Shown piece by piece: positions 34,145 through 48,200 of a stretch of DNA of 64,000 bases (position 1 is the first letter of the stretch; every line of letters starts with the position of its first letter). The notes beneath the pieces were generated by a model, which was given only the letters and a program-made list of their open reading frames with translations, was not told the origin of the DNA and made no database searches. Source of the stretch: Diadema setosum (Eukaryota > Echinodermata > Echinoidea > Diadematoida > Diadematidae); assembly GCA_033980235.1 (NCBI GenBank), contig CM067077.1, positions 11,883,797 through 11,947,796 on the forward strand. The letters run 5' to 3'. The position numbers and the translations under genes are program-made.

Positions 34145-36880
34145 TTATTTATATATTAGTACGTTACATACGTACGTATACATATAAGTACGCAAGCAAT
34201 GTTTGGCAGAATGAGGTCACAATCAGAATTGTGGTTTGGAAAGGTTTTTTGTTTTGTGAGAGTGTCCAAGTAATTAGTTGAAATATAATAGAAATATATA
34301 AAATGATATTAAACGTATTTCAATATTCGTGTTGCCACAGAAGTGATGTTGAAGGTATTGTGAAACAACACAGGTCAACATGCATTTATATCACATATTT
34401 CTTTGACTGTAAACAGACAGTAAATGTCGAGTTGACGTACACAGAGGAACTCCTGCTTCCTAAAGGATAATCATAGACAACTCAAATGGTATTTAAGAAA
34501 ATAGTTCTGTATTTCGCATTACGATACCCTCAACGTGCTGTAAACCCTTTACAATGATTTTTTTTTTAAACGAAAGCCTTTGGGGTCAAACCTACATTTT
34601 TCGGGTGAATTCACTCCACTCCCGTGGTAGAATATCCTAGCCAGGCTGCAATTGGAGGCGCACCCACGTTAAATCCATCAACCACGAAAGCGGGTTCCTG
34701 CCAGATACACATCTTATTTGATCAAAAACCAGCAAAAATCAAAAATAGGCCTAACAAGAAAACAGAAAATGTGGGAGCACCTTATAGAAGTGCATAGCTA
34801 TCGTTACAGAGTGAAATGTGTTGACCTGGGAGGCAGGTGCCACTTGGTGGCTCGAGCAGAGGGCCTCGTGACTGAGTGCAGAGAGCGCAGACCTGTAGAC
34901 CTGGTCTTCGTGATCAAAGAGACGGTAATAATCAGCCAGTCATTATTATCAACGGTATTATCTTTTTGACAAGGTGAATCATTTTGGATCAGGCAGACTG
35001 TACGGCATACATTTCCAGAAAAAGAACAATAGACAACATCGGAATTTGTTTGGTTTATCTTTAACTGCTTTTGTTACGCCTAAAACTAGTTTTACCTCTA
35101 AAATTTTGACGTGAGTTTGGTCTGCAAGCAGCAAGGGGGTGTTGTATTTAAGGTGAGCTGAGTACCTCCTTGGTTTGATGTTATGCGTTATCTTTACATC
35201 AAACATGGTGGCTATTACAAAGGAGAGAGCTGAAAGTAGCAAAAAGGGATAAACCATTATAGCTACCTCGAGGTTTGCGAGAACAAACTGCGTTCCTTTT
35301 ATGGAATAATTAATTCGCCACTTATGAGCGCTGCCTTGCTTTTGTTTTGTTTGTTTGTTTGTTTGTTTTACATGTTGACGGCTAGTTGATATATTAAGCG
35401 GCACTGCAACAAGCTTTAAACGGCATCAGCATGAAACCGCGGAGAAAAAGCAATTCGCTAATCCAATATGAAATGATTACCATACATCAGAGTACTTAGG
35501 CGGGGATGACATTTGGACTATCAAGATTTGTAGTTCTCAACGCTCTCATCAACAAGGTTCTTTTCAGATATAGCCACACAGGAATCGCTGACTTTTTTCA
35601 GTTACTTGTGACCCCCCGTAGCATTATTCATTTCTCACACATTCCTGGCCACTTTTCAAATATGAAATCGAATACGTATATTTGTTTATCATGGATCGGG
35701 ACTCGACTTCTAGGTGGGCGTAACCTTATTCTATTGTCTCGGTGTGACAATTATTATTTCTATGTGCACTATTCATTCATGTGTACTGGCAGACGCCAAT
35801 TTCGAATGTTTACAGATAAAGTCATTGATCATTTTATCATCAAATTGTAAACGCGTGTTGTGCGATATGCGGTTAACAAACGAAATCGTCTGTCAAAATT
35901 CAGCATTCGCCACACAGTTCTGAGGAGATTATTAACCTATATACTTCTATCACTCTGGCCACCTTCGTGTGTTATAGGCCTATGTCATTTCGGTAGTCGT
36001 AGCCGTTGTCTGTTCCATACGTATTTACCCAGTGATGGCAGCAATCAAAGCGATTAACAAGTGGCTACCACTTAACCTTTTCATTCTTGTCAAACTCTCA
36101 ACTTTGCGGCGTCTCTGTGACACGCGTTGATATATCATAGGTAAATTTGTCTATGTATAGCCGCCTCTTGCAAACACGAAGTCGATGTGTCGACGCGCGG
36201 TTTGTGCGAGTATTGGTTCAGTTCTCCGCTTTCCCCAGCTGTGAACAGAAATGTATAGGAGCCAATATAATATATTGGACGGCTGCCGACAGTGCGAATA
36301 TGAGAAACTTCACACATTTCGCATGGCCCATTAATGCCATATTGTTAATGAATTTGTCATTTTGCCAATTCATCAATGACTACTGTATACAACTGTTGAT
36401 ATTCAGACACCAATTAGGGTTGAGTAGGGGTGATTAGGCATGATTAGGATTAATTCATCTCGTGATCAGCCTTCTGTATCCCAATTTCTACAAAATATAA
36501 CTCAGATACAATTTGTTTTGGGTTTGTTTTTTTCGCAATGCATCATGGGAAGCCATTAGATCCCACGGACAGTTTCGGCGTTACAGCAGCATTTAGGAAG
36601 AAACTGATGAATTGATTCAGTCTCGACAGAATGACTGTTTTCCATCCTTCTTGCACACAATTTCGTCATCTGGCAGGATTCAAGCAATTCATCAATATTG
36701 ACAAACAATGCACAATAATATGAGGGTACTGCACAAGAGTATAGAATTTTTATCCCACGTATACACTACTTATTGTTTTCTCTGATTTGTTCATTTCAGT
36801 TATGAAAAGTATTTGCTGAACAAATCTGCACCGCCCCTTCCCTTGAAAGCGTGTTCGCGTCCATGAAAGTGTATTTATCT
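33730..36880. other. no gene recognised; (TA)n at 34087-34142
   Basis: AT-rich sequence with about 27 TA units at 34087-34142 and a (GTTT)n run near 35345-35370. No exon of the downstream mucin gene could be identified here. A hydrophobic frame at about 35714-35800 starts with GTG directly after a stop and has no usable donor. Confidence 0.5.
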
Positions 36881-36889
36881 GTTAATCTA

Positions 36890-37243
36890 ATTTTCAGTGG
36901 GCTTCCAGACTTCTTCCACTTTTTTATTTTTAGTATCTACGATGATTCAGTTTATCTTTGCATCGATGTTCTTTTCCAGAGGGGCCCCACATACTACAAG
37001 CTCTGTCTTTTTAGTGGGTCCCTCCATTTTTCGCACTTTAAGCAACGGTATACATGTACTTCACTTCAATCACTTCTGTTTCTTTTTTACTATACAATGT
37101 ATGATTACTATAGGTCTTCAATTGTTGTACGTCCTTTTCATTTCACTGTGTTCTATTTACCTTATTCTCTGTTATCAAAGGAAGTGAAAAATATTTTTTT
37201 CCGAAAAATGAAATAAACTTTGAATTGAATTGAATTGAATTGA
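36890..37243 (+). mobile_element. LINE 3' end with (GAATT)n tail
   Basis: Ends AAATAAACTTTGAATTGAAT followed by more GAATT units, a CR1/L2-type tail. Shares the ACAAGCTCTGTCTTTTTAG and GTCCCTCCATTTTT blocks with 19930-20280. Confidence 0.6.
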
Positions 37244-38190
37244 GCCAGGGAAGAATTTCCGCGGCTTACGAACGTAGTAACTCTCAGATTTAATTGAGAC
37301 CTGCTACGTGTATTTGGCATCATTGTAGCTCAAGGTGCATCTTCGAATAGAAACCAGAAGACCGCATCCTGGTGTCGAACAATCATATTTTTCACAAATT
37401 CCTCGTATTCAAACAACAAGTATGTTTAAAGAATTTCTTCTTCGAGTATCGCAGTTTCACCATGCGCTGACGGATTGCTACCAATTTTTATTTGCTGATT
37501 ATTCATGAGATGAGGTGAGAACGTTTCCCTCGGCAGAGCTGTCGCAACCCGGGGCCAGCCCCTCCCCTCCCGACTTTTTTTTTTGCGTAATACATAGTGG
37601 CTTACCACTTGTGTTGCCCCTCTCCTCCCCCTACCTTTTTTTATACCCCGGAAGTGGTACCAGAAATTAAACTTTTTTTTTCTTTTCTTTTTGTTTTGCA
37701 TGTCAGCCGATTAAACCCGGAAGTGGCACCAGAAATATGTTATCCAAAATGTCCTTCCCCCTTCACCTTCAAAGTGAATCGACGTCCTTCTTTCCATGAA
37801 CTGGTCCCTCACTATTAAAACGATTGAAAACGATTTGAAAATAAAGGAAAATCTACTTTTTGGAAGTTTGTCGACGGGAAGGGGGGTATTCAAGGGTGAA
37901 CTACTCTTGATCGAAACTACGATCACAATTTAGGTAATGTCTAATTCCTGATTCTACTTTTGTTCTCCTCAAAGCCTGTAGTCCCATCTCACTGAGCGAC
38001 CCATCGAGAGTTCGCGTGGCACCACTGACGAACAGGACAAATGTAGTCAAGCTTTCGTGCAATGACACGAGTCGTTTCACCTCTTCCGGGACGACGACGA
38101 GCACGTGCACAGAAAACGGAACATGGACACCCAATCCTTTAAATTTCATCTGTCATGGTGAGGGAAACGCCTAGGAAAGGAGTTAAACAG
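37244..38190. other. no gene recognised
   Basis: Contains two imperfect copies of CCGGAAGTGG.ACCAGAAAT (about 37650 and 37720). No domain was seen. Confidence 0.5.
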
Positions 38191-38192
38191 TG

Positions 38193-38760
38193 TTAAAGGA
38201 CAAGTCCATCTTCATAAACATGTAGATTGAGAGACTGCAACAATGTTAGTAGAACACAATGGTAAAAGTTTGGGTAAAATCAGGCAAAAGTTTTTTTTTT
38301 TTTTTTTTTTTTAAGTTTTAGTTCCGGGATCGCTGGATGTGAAGACTTCTACAGTTTGTGATGTCATATGCGTAGAACGATATGAAGAAAATATAAAGAA
38401 AAATCAACATATTTTCACTTTTCTCGCATAATAAAAGAGCACATGACTTTTTTTTCGGAAGGCATGAGGAGTATTACTACCCTTAACATAAAATGTCAGT
38501 TACAAGCTGAGGGAAAGTGTACTTTTTTTTCATGAAATTAAATTTAGTGTAATCCTCTTTATATTTTCCGTATATTGTTGTACGCATGTGACATCATACA
38601 CTGCAGTAGCCTTCTCATCCAGCAGTGACTACACAGAAACTTTAAAAATTAATAACTTTTTAACGGATTGTCCAATTTTCCCCAAACTTTTACAGATGTG
38701 TTCGACTTATATTGCTTCATAATCTCAATCCACATATATGAAGATGAACGTGTCCTTTAA
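38193..38760. mobile_element. foldback MITE, family D (intact copy)
   Basis: 568 bp between TTAAAGGACAAGTCCATC and its complement at 38743-38760. Serves as the reference for the interrupted copy at 24007/27245. Confidence 0.85.
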
Positions 38761-39342
38761 AGAGATGGAGGGGGAGGGGAGACCAAAATTACCAGTCAAC
38801 AGCCAGTTATAAAGGTGATATGAGATTGTTTGGGAGGTTTGTGGGCAAAGCTATCGAAACGTGTCATCATGCCTTATTCTCACTTGAATTTACAGAAAAA
38901 TGAAATGATCCTCCCATGATTACACCAAAACAATAGCTTACAGTGCATATAGCAAAATGGGAGACATCCGTAGGTCGGTTATACCCTGAAATAACTGAGG
39001 ATTTAGTAAATGAGTGATGGTTTTTAATTAAAGAGTTCATCTTTACTTGCAAAATACAGCAAATAACAATTGTGGGTTGTTGTTTTTTTATTCAAAGAAG
39101 AGAATTCGCCTGTAGGTGACTGCGACACTTGTAAGCCAGTGGCAACTTGATTTCATTCATTTTTGAAAGCATTGTTATGTTCCAGTTTCGTTAAAGTTTT
39201 CGCATTTTTTCCTCTTCTATTACCACGAAATTAAACTTCAGTGGCTTCTGTTGATATTGAAACAATATGAATTAAACGATGAATAGTGCTAGTGTGCTTA
39301 ACAACCGTTTTCTTGCTATCTCGCAACCAATGGCTGATACAG
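38761..39342. other. upstream flank or intron of the mucin gene
   Basis: AT-rich. The last ~40 bases lead to an acceptor (GATACAG at 39336-39342). The signal-peptide exon expected for this protein was not found here. Confidence 0.4.
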
Positions 39343-39540
39343 CCAAATGCAGACTGCCCTCACGTTTGGACGAGGACGGTGTGAGTGTGCATCCCCTCGC
39401 CGACTCTCCTGGGTGGTACAACCATGGAGACAGGGTGGAACTCTTCTGCTCCAGCACGCAACATGTACTTCTCGGTCCGTCCGAAGCACAGTGCAATGAT
39501 GGGGAGTGGCGCCCTGCAAATTTCCCGTCATGCAATGCCG
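39343..39540 (+). CDS. exon: sushi/CCP module
   Basis: 66 residues, phase 1-1, acceptor GATACAG and donor GCCG|GTGAGA. The module begins CRLPSRLDEDG and ends GEWRPANFPSC. Four cysteines (CRLP, LFC, AQC, PSC) and the conserved Trp before the last Cys fit the C1-C3/C2-C4 fold of complement control modules. Usually a protein or glycan recognition module. It lies N-terminal to the mucin domain, which vertebrate MUC17-type proteins lack. The frame is open upstream to an ATG at 39279, but the acceptor fits the phases of the rest of the gene, so I take it as an internal exon. Confidence 0.8.
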
Positions 39541-40250
39541 GTGAGAAAGGTAACAAAGTAGACACACATTACATTTTGATTCATCGTTCTAGATGAGGTC
39601 ACCGGAGACTCTTAGTGTTATATACACAAGCCAGGAGACAATGTCCTAATAGAAAATAAAAATATAAGTGGCGTCTCCAACTCTGGCAGTACATGGTCAT
39701 AACGCAAACAATATTTTTCATTCAGTGCTTACAGTGCTAACTCAATCATTCTTTTTTCCGAGGCCCACTTTGGCTCCTACAAAGTTTTGTGAGGCCCAGT
39801 CAAATATTAGTAGATTGAATACATTATTTTCTTTTTCATTTTGAGGAGACATGGCGGCCCACTGGTTAAAAAGCTGCTTGAGCAATGTTTATTAGATACC
39901 AAAATGTACATCGCCTTCGTAACGTTCATTCGACAGAATGTTCAAGCTACTTCATATCAGATTCCTAATAATATTTAGTGTAGTACTGATACGAGCATGA
40001 ACAAATAAATAGCAAGTACATGTATGTACACTTGTTTCAGTAAATCTGTTCTGTTCTGATACAGTTGTACGAAGCGCACATCTTCAATGTCAAACTATCA
40101 AAAGAGTGAGTGAATATACCGAATCCGATATATACAGTAATATTGCACCATGTACGGTAATTGCCTGGCAGAAAATTAACAAACACATCAGAATTACAAA
40201 ATAGTATTTTTCTCTAAGACCGGTGGTTGATTATTTTCCTTCCTCGACAG

Positions 40251-40292
40251 ATTCACACCACAATCGAGTTGGCCGGAGTCTTTTAGAATCAG
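40251..40292 (+). CDS. exon: 14-residue linker
   Basis: 42 bp between CTCGACAG and GTAAGT. In phase 1-1 it reads DSHHNRVGRSLLES with the neighbouring bases. It joins sushi and mucin exons without a shift. Being so short, it rests on the two good splice sites and the matching phase. The exon could be alternative. Confidence 0.6.
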
Positions 40293-40399
40293 GTAAGTAT
40301 ACCATAGAACCAGTAACCAGAATGCCTACGTAAGCTACGTAAAATTAAATAAACAGAACAGCATAGGGAGGATTCATTAGAATCCACTATGTATGTATG

Positions 40400-40443
<44 letters not shown>

Positions 40444-40447
<4 letters not shown>

Positions 40448-40690
40448 GTTTGTTTGCAAAAACCGATAAGTCCATATTTGGCAAATGGAGATATTTGCGA
40501 TTAAAGGTCAAGAAAAATAAAGAGAATAATAAGAAAATTTGTGCTTCTTTTGACCATAACTTCAAAAATGTACCTTTTTATGTAGTGACCAATATATCAT
40601 TTAAAAGGTAATATTTTGTACTTTATGACAGAGACCGTACTTCAAAATCTTCAAAAATGGACTTATCGGTTTTTGCAAACAAACTCTTCA
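40444..40690 (+). mobile_element. (TA)n-embedded MITE, copy 1
   Basis: Terminal inverted repeats: TGAAG(AG)TTTGTTTGCAAAA at the left and TTTTGCAAACAAACTCTTCA at the right, continuing through ACCGATAAGTCCAT. (TA)n flanks both sides. Intronic. ~250 bp, no coding capacity. Its left end lacks one AG. Confidence 0.9.
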
Positions 40691-41391
40691 TATATATATA
40701 TATGGATTGTAGTGACAGTGGTAGCAATGACATACGCAAACTATACTTTGTTGGCGAGTTTGTCATGGCTGCGTAGGTCTCCTGTTGTTCCACAGACGTT
40801 GAAATCTTTATTAGATTTCCTTCTTTTATGTATAAAATAATGAAAAAATTATATCATTCGCGCTTTATCTTATGTCACATTAGCCTAATCAGGATTGTCT
40901 TTATGGGTGGAAGGCTTATAATTGCTAGATTTCCGTCAGTGTCCTTTTCCCCTCTTTGACATCTTTATGATCTCAAGTCTGCATCATGGTTACACATTGG
41001 TTTAATTGAAAAGGATGAGTAGTGATGAACTTTCAACCTGCATAACTCCATTGTGAGTGATGAAATGCTTGAATATTCAGCTCCTTTCTCGTTATAGAAA
41101 TCACACTCTTTCACGGACCAACATACATTATAATATGCATGTTGTATTGTCGATAGTCGCATATGGCATAGTGAAACACCGGCTCCAACTTGGGCTCTAC
41201 ACAGTAAGGAAAAGATGAAGAAAAAAAAAGTTCCAACTATAGAGATCTTATGGGTGTAAAATCTCTTTGGTTCCTACCTAGCAGCTCCATACGCAGACCA
41301 GAATCTTTAAGGCTCGGCCTTTCAGTGGCCGCTTTGCGCTACAAATTTTGTAGCCGCTGGCCGCGTTCGCAGTTTCATGATTCACATTATA

Positions 41392-41423
<32 letters not shown>

Positions 41424-41424
<1 letters not shown>

Positions 41425-41674
41425 GAAGAGTTTGTTTGCAAAAACCGATAAGTCCATATTTGTCAAATGGAGATATTTGCGATTAAAGGTCAAGAAAAAT
41501 AAAGAGAATAATAAGAAAATTTGTGCTTCTTTTGACCATAACTTAAAAAATGTACCTTTATATGTAGTGACCAATGTATCATTTAAAAGGTATTATTTTG
41601 TACTTTATGACAGAGACCGTGCTTCAAAATCTTCAAAAATGGACTTATCGGTTTTTGCAAAAAAAAACTCTTCA
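41424..41674 (+). mobile_element. (TA)n-embedded MITE, copy 2
   Basis: Same element and orientation as copy 1, flanked by (TA)n at 41388-41423 and 41675-41768. Confidence 0.9.
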
Positions 41675-41732
41675 TATATATATATATATATATATAATAT
41701 ATATATAATATATATATATATATAATATGAAT

Positions 41733-41768
<36 letters not shown>
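41675..41768. repeat. (TA)n with AATA interruptions
   Basis: TA-rich run shared between MITE copies 2 and 3. Open frames across it are artefacts. Confidence 0.95.
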
Positions 41769-41769
<1 letters not shown>

Positions 41770-42017
41770 GAAGAGTTTGTTTGCAAAAACCGATAAGTCC
41801 ATATTTGCCAAATGGAGATATTTGCGATTAAAGGTCAAGAAAAATAAAGAGAATAATAAGAAAATTTTCGCTTCTTTTGAACATAACTTAAAAAATGTAC
41901 CTTTATATGTAGTGACCAATGTATCATTTAAAAGGTATTATTTTGTACTTTATGACAGAGACCGTACTTGAAAATCTTCAAAAATGGAGTTATCGGTTTT
42001 TGCGAACAAACTCTTCA
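41769..42017 (+). mobile_element. (TA)n-embedded MITE, copy 3
   Basis: Same orientation as copies 1 and 2, very similar to copy 2, (TA)n on both sides. Confidence 0.9.
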
Positions 42018-42281
42018 TATATATATGATGTAGATGTATACATACATTGTTTCCATTTATGTCTGGCTATCAGGCTTACTCTGAATAATGCTTCGTTTTC
42101 GTAATTATTGGTTTTGCTGTCAAAGGCACAATGAAAATATAACATTACGACGTATACTTATGTCAATATTTGAAGTAATGTTTTGTATCACTGCCCGATA
42201 GCCGTTACCATTGCTCTTATTGTCACCATGTTCTGATCTACCTTATCACTGTAATATGGTATTCTACTCATATCCTTGCAG

Positions 42282-45200
42282 ATGTGGTAACAGCAGTAAC
42301 AGTCCAAACAACAGAAGTAACTGAAGCAAATCGGGGTTCCCAAACCACAGTGGTCACAGAACAGACCGGGAGAGAAATAACAACTTCAAAGGAATCAATA
42401 GGACAAGACTTTTCAACGCCAGTGACAGACTATATCCAGACAGAATCATTAACACAACGTGGCCTCACGACACAAAGTGTGCTAACATCTGTTTCAACAA
42501 GCGAAACAAGTAAGCCAACAAGTGGCAGCCAAGCGATTAAAGTCACGGATGAATTAAGCACAGACATTATAAGTACTCATGAATCAAGTGAAAGCCTCTC
42601 AACTTCAGCGGCAGATCAGACCCATACAATACCACCAACGCAGCGTTACCTTACAACACACTCTGCTGAAACATCTGCCCTAGGCACGACCATGTCAAGA
42701 AGTGATGCAATGAGTGAAGGCCATTCAACAACAGTCACAGATCAGGAAGAAACAGAAGTGGCTACAACAGCGAGGGAAAGCCGATCGACAGTAGAAACAG
42801 ATCGCAGCCAAGAGGTCTCAAATCAACGCAGCTTTACAACACGCCCTGATACAACATCTGACTTAGTCACTGAATTGGAAACAAATGAGCAAACAAGTTC
42901 TGCTCACTTGACAACAGTCACAGATCAGGCAGAGACAGAAATGATGATTACTATAAAATCAACAACGGAAAGTGTGTCAATATTAGTGACCGATCAAACC
43001 AGGGAAACAGCTTCAACTCGACGCAGTCTTGACACAACATCCGCCTTAGTCACTGAAATAAAATCAGGTGAGATAACACCTTCTTCTCAATTGACAACAG
43101 TCACGAATCAGTTAGACACAGAAATGACGACTCAAGATTCAACGAAAGAAAGCGTATCGATTTCATTGATGGACGAAACTCAACCAATGACCTCAACTCA
43201 ACGCAGCTTTACAACCCATCAAGATACAACATCTGCTTTAGTCACTGAGTTCAAAACAGATGAGGCGACTAGTGAGAGCCAATTGACAACAGTCACAAAT
43301 CAGTTAGAGACAGAAGTCATGACGACTCAAGAGGCAACTAAAGAAAGCATATCGACATTATTGACAGCTCAGACCGACAGCCCAACCCACCGCAGCTCTA
43401 CCACACATTATGTTACACCACCTGTCGTAATCACCGAATTGAAAACAAGTGAGGCGACCCGTGAAAGCAAGTCGACAACGGTCACAGATCAGGCAGAGAC
43501 AGAAATTGTGACCACTCAAGAAGCAACGAAAGAAAGTGTGTCGACTTCATTGGTGGACGAAACCCAACCAATGACCTCAAATCAACGCAGATTTACGACC
43601 CGTAAAGATACAACATCTGCTTTAATCACCGAATTCAAAACAGGTGAGGCGACTAGTGAAAGCCAATTGACAACAGTCACAAATCAGTTAGAGACAGAAA
43701 TTATGACGACTCAAGAATCAACGAAAGAAAGCATACTAACTTCCTTGACAGACCAGACGAAGGACATGGCTTCAACGCCTCGCAGATCTACCACACGTTT
43801 TGTCACAACACCTGTCTTAGTCACCGAAGTGGAAACAAGTGAGCCAACTAGTGAAAGACAGTCAACAACGGTCACAGATAAAGAAGAGACAGAAATTATC
43901 GCAACTCAAGTTTCAACAAAAGAAAGTGTATCGACATTATTGACAGCTCAGACCGAGGACATGGCTTCAACGGAACGCAGTTTTACAACACGTCTTGATA
44001 CGACACATACCATACATACTAAATTAGAAACGAGTGAGCCAACAAGTGAAATCCCATCGAAAACAGTCACTGATCAGGTAGAAACAGAAATAATGACTAC
44101 TCAAGAACCAACGAAAGAAAGTGTGTCGACCGCATTGACGGACGAAACGAGACCAACGACCTCAGCTCAAGGCAGATTTACAACCCGTCAAGTAACAACA
44201 TCTGCCATAGTCACCGAATTCGAAACAAGTAAGGTGACTAGTGGAAGCCAATCGACAACAACAGTCGCGAATCAGGTTGAGACAGAAATTGTGAAGACAC
44301 AAGAAGCAACGAAAGAAAGTGTGTCGACTTCATTGGCGGACGAAACCCAACCAATGACCTCAACTCAACGCAGCTTTACAACCCATCAAGATACAACATC
44401 TGCTTTAGTCACTGAGTTCAAAACAGATGAGGCGACTAGTGAGAGCCAATTGACAACAGTCACAAATCAGTTAGAGACAGAAGTCATGACGACTCAAGAG
44501 GCAACTAAAGAAAGCATATCGACATTATTGACAGCTCAGACCGACAGCCCAACCCACCGCAGCTCTACCACACATTCTGTTACACCCCCTGTCGTAATCA
44601 CCGAATTGAAAACAAGTGAGGCGACCCGTGAAAGCAAGTCGACAACGGTCACAGATCAGGCAGAGACAGAAATTGTGACCACTCAAGAAGCAACGAAAGA
44701 AAGTGTGTCGACTTCATTGGTGGACGAAACCCAACCAATGACCTCAAATCAACGCAGATTTACGACCCGTAAAGATACAACATCTGCTTTAATCACCGAA
44801 TTCAAAACTGGTGAGGCGACTAGTGAAAGCCAATCGACAACAGTCACGAATCAGTTAGAGACAGAAATTATGACGACTCAAGAATCAACGAAAGGAAGTA
44901 TATCAACTTCATTAACAGACCAGACAGAAGATATGGCCTCAACGCAACGTAGCTCTACCACACGTCTTGTTACAACACCTGTATTAGTCACCGAAGTGGA
45001 AACAAGTGAGCCAATTAGTGAAAGACAGTCAACAACAATCACGAATCAGGTAGACACAGAAATTATGACGACTCAGGTTTCAACAAAAGAAAGTGACTCG
45101 ACATTATTGACAGCTCAGACCGAGGACATGGCTTCAACGCAACGCAGCTTTACAACCCGTCTTGATGCGACACCTACCTTACTAACTGAATTAGAAACAA

Positions 45201-48200
45201 GTGAACCAACTAGTGATATCCCATCGCGAACAGTCACAGATCAGGTAGAAACAGAAATAATGACTACTCAAGAATCAACAAAAGAAAGTCTGTCGACCGC
45301 ATTGACGGAGGAAATGAAACCAACGACCTCGACTCAAGGCACCTTTACAACCCGTCAAGATACAACATCTGCCATAGTCACCGAATTCGAAACAAGTAAG
45401 GGGACTAGTGGAAGCCAATTGACAACAGTCACAAATCAAGTAGAGACAGAAATTATGACGACTCAAGAAACAGTGCAACAAAGCGTATCGACTTCATTGA
45501 CGGACGAAACCCAACCAATGACCTCAACTCAACGCAGATTTACAACCCATCAAGATACAACATCTGATTTAGTCACTGAGTTCAAAACGGGTGAGGCGAC
45601 TAGTGAAAGCCAATCGACAACAGTCACGAATCAGTTAGAGACAGAAATTATGACGACTCAAGAGGCAACGAAAGAAAGTGAATCGACTTCATTGACAGAC
45701 GAAACCCAACCAATAACCTCAACTCAACGCAGATTTACGACCCGCCAAGATACAACATCTGCTTTAGTCACTGAGTTTAAAACAAGTGAGGCGACTAGTG
45801 AAAGCCAATCGACAACAGTCACGAATCAGTTAGAGACAGAAATTATGACGACTCAAGAAGCAACGAAAGAAAGTGTGTCGACTTCAATGGCGTACGAAAC
45901 CCAGCCAATGACCTCAACTCAACGCAGCTTTACAACCCGTCAAGATACATCTGCTTTAGTCACCGAATTCAAAACGGGTGAGGCGACTAGTGAAAGCCAA
46001 TCGACAACAGTCACAGATCAGGTAGAGACAGAAATTATCACGACTCAAGAAGCAACGAAAGAAAGCATACTAACTTCCTTGACAGACCAGACGGAGTACA
46101 TAGCTTCAACGCAACGCAGCTCTGCCACACGTCTTGTCACAACACCTGTCTTAGTCACCGATGTGGAAACAAGTGAGCCAATTAGTAAAATTCAGTCGAC
46201 AACAGTCACGAATCAGGTAGACACAGAAATTATGACGACTCAGGTTTCAACAAAAGAAAGTGTGTCGACATTATTGACAGCTCAGACCGAGGACATGGCT
46301 TCAACGCAACGCAGCTTTACAACGCGTCTTGATACGGCACCTACCTTACTAACTAAATTAGAAACAAGTGAGCCAACAAGTGAAATCCCATCGAGAACAG
46401 TCACAGATCTAGTGGAAACAGAAGTAATGACTACTCAAGAATCAATGAAAGAAAGTGTATCGACTTCACTGGCGGACGAAACCCAATCAATGACCTCAAC
46501 TCAACACAGCTTTACAACCCGTCAAGAAGCAACATCTGTTTTAGTCACCGAATTCGAAACAAGTGGGGCTACTAGTGAACGCCAATCGACAACAGTCACG
46601 AATCAAATAGAGACAGACATTATGACGACTCAAGAACCACAGAAAGAAAGTGTGTCGACATTTTTGACGGATCAGACGGACGATATGGCTTCAACTCGTG
46701 ACAGTTTTACAACACGTCTTGTTATAACGCCTGTTTTAGTCACCGATTTAGAAACAAGTAAGCCAACAAGTGAAATGCAAGCGACTGCGGCAACAGATCA
46801 GATAGAGACAGAAATAATGACAACTCAAGAATCAACAAAAGAAAGTATATCGACGTTATTGACAGATCAGACGGAGGACATGGCCTTTACGCAACCCAGC
46901 ACTACAACACGTCTTGTTACGACACCTATCTTAGTAACCAATTTAGAAACAAGTGAGCCGACAAGTGATATCCCATCGAGAACGGTCACAGATCAGATAG
47001 AAACAGAAGTCATGACGACTCAAGAGGCAACTAAAGAAAGCATATCGACATTATTGACAGCTCAGACCGACAGCCCAACCCACCGCAGCTCTACCACACA
47101 TTCTGTTACACCCCCTGTCGTAATCACCGAATTGAAAACAAGTGAGGCGACCCGTGAAAGCAAGTCGACAACGGTCACAGATCAGGCAGAGACAGAAATT
47201 GTGACCACTCAAGAAGCAACGAAAGAAAGTGTGTCGACTTCATTGGTGGACGAAACCCAACCAATGACCTCAAATCAACGCAGATTTACGACCCGTAAAG
47301 ATACAACATCTGCTTTAATCACCGAATTCAAAACTGGTGAGGCGACTAGTGAAAGCCAATCGACAACAGTCACGAATCAGTTAGAGACAGAAATTATGAC
47401 GACTCAAGAATCAACGAAAGGAAGTATATCAACTTCATTAACAGACCAGACAGAAGATATGGCCTCAACGCAACGTAGCTCTACCACACGTCTTGTTACA
47501 ACACCTGTATTAGTCACCGAAGTGGAAACAAGTGAGCCAATTAGTGAAAGACAGTCAACAACAATCACGAATCAGGTAGACACAGAAATTATGACGACTC
47601 AGGTTTCAACAAAAGAAAGTGACTCGACATTATTGACAGCTCAGACCGAGGACATGGCTTCAACGCAACGCAGCTTTACAACCCGTCTTGATGCGACACC
47701 TACCTTACTAACTGAATTAGAAACAAGTGAACCAACTAGTGATATCCCATCGCGAACAGTCACAGATCAGGTAGAAACAGAAATAATGACTACTCAAGAA
47801 TCAACAAAAGAAAGTCTGTCGACCGCATTGACGGAGGAAATGAAACCAACGACCTCGACTCAAGGCACCTTTACAACCCGTCAAGATACAACATCTGCCA
47901 TAGTCACCGAATTCGAAACAAGTAAGGGGACTAGTGGAAGCCAATTGACAACAGTCACAAATCAAGTAGAGACAGAAATTATGACGACTCAAGAAACAGT
48001 GCAACAAAGCGTATCGACTTCATTGACGGACGAAACCCAACCAATGACCTCAACTCAACGCAGATTTACAACCCATCAAGATACAACATCTGATTTAGTC
48101 ACTGAGTTCAAAACGGGTGAGGCGACTAGTGAAAGCCAATCGACAACAGTCACGAATCAGTTAGAGACAGAAATTATGACGACTCAAGAGGCAACGAAAG

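Noticed and set aside
35714..35923. Hydrophobic N-terminus that looked like a signal peptide for the mucin
   Set aside because: The frame starts at GTG right after TAG, has no ATG in the right place and no phase-1 donor.
45275..48007. Two identical minus-strand 68-codon frames (45275-45481 and 47801-48007)
   Set aside because: They are antisense shadows of the duplicated mucin exon; their identity only reflects the 2,526-bp duplication.
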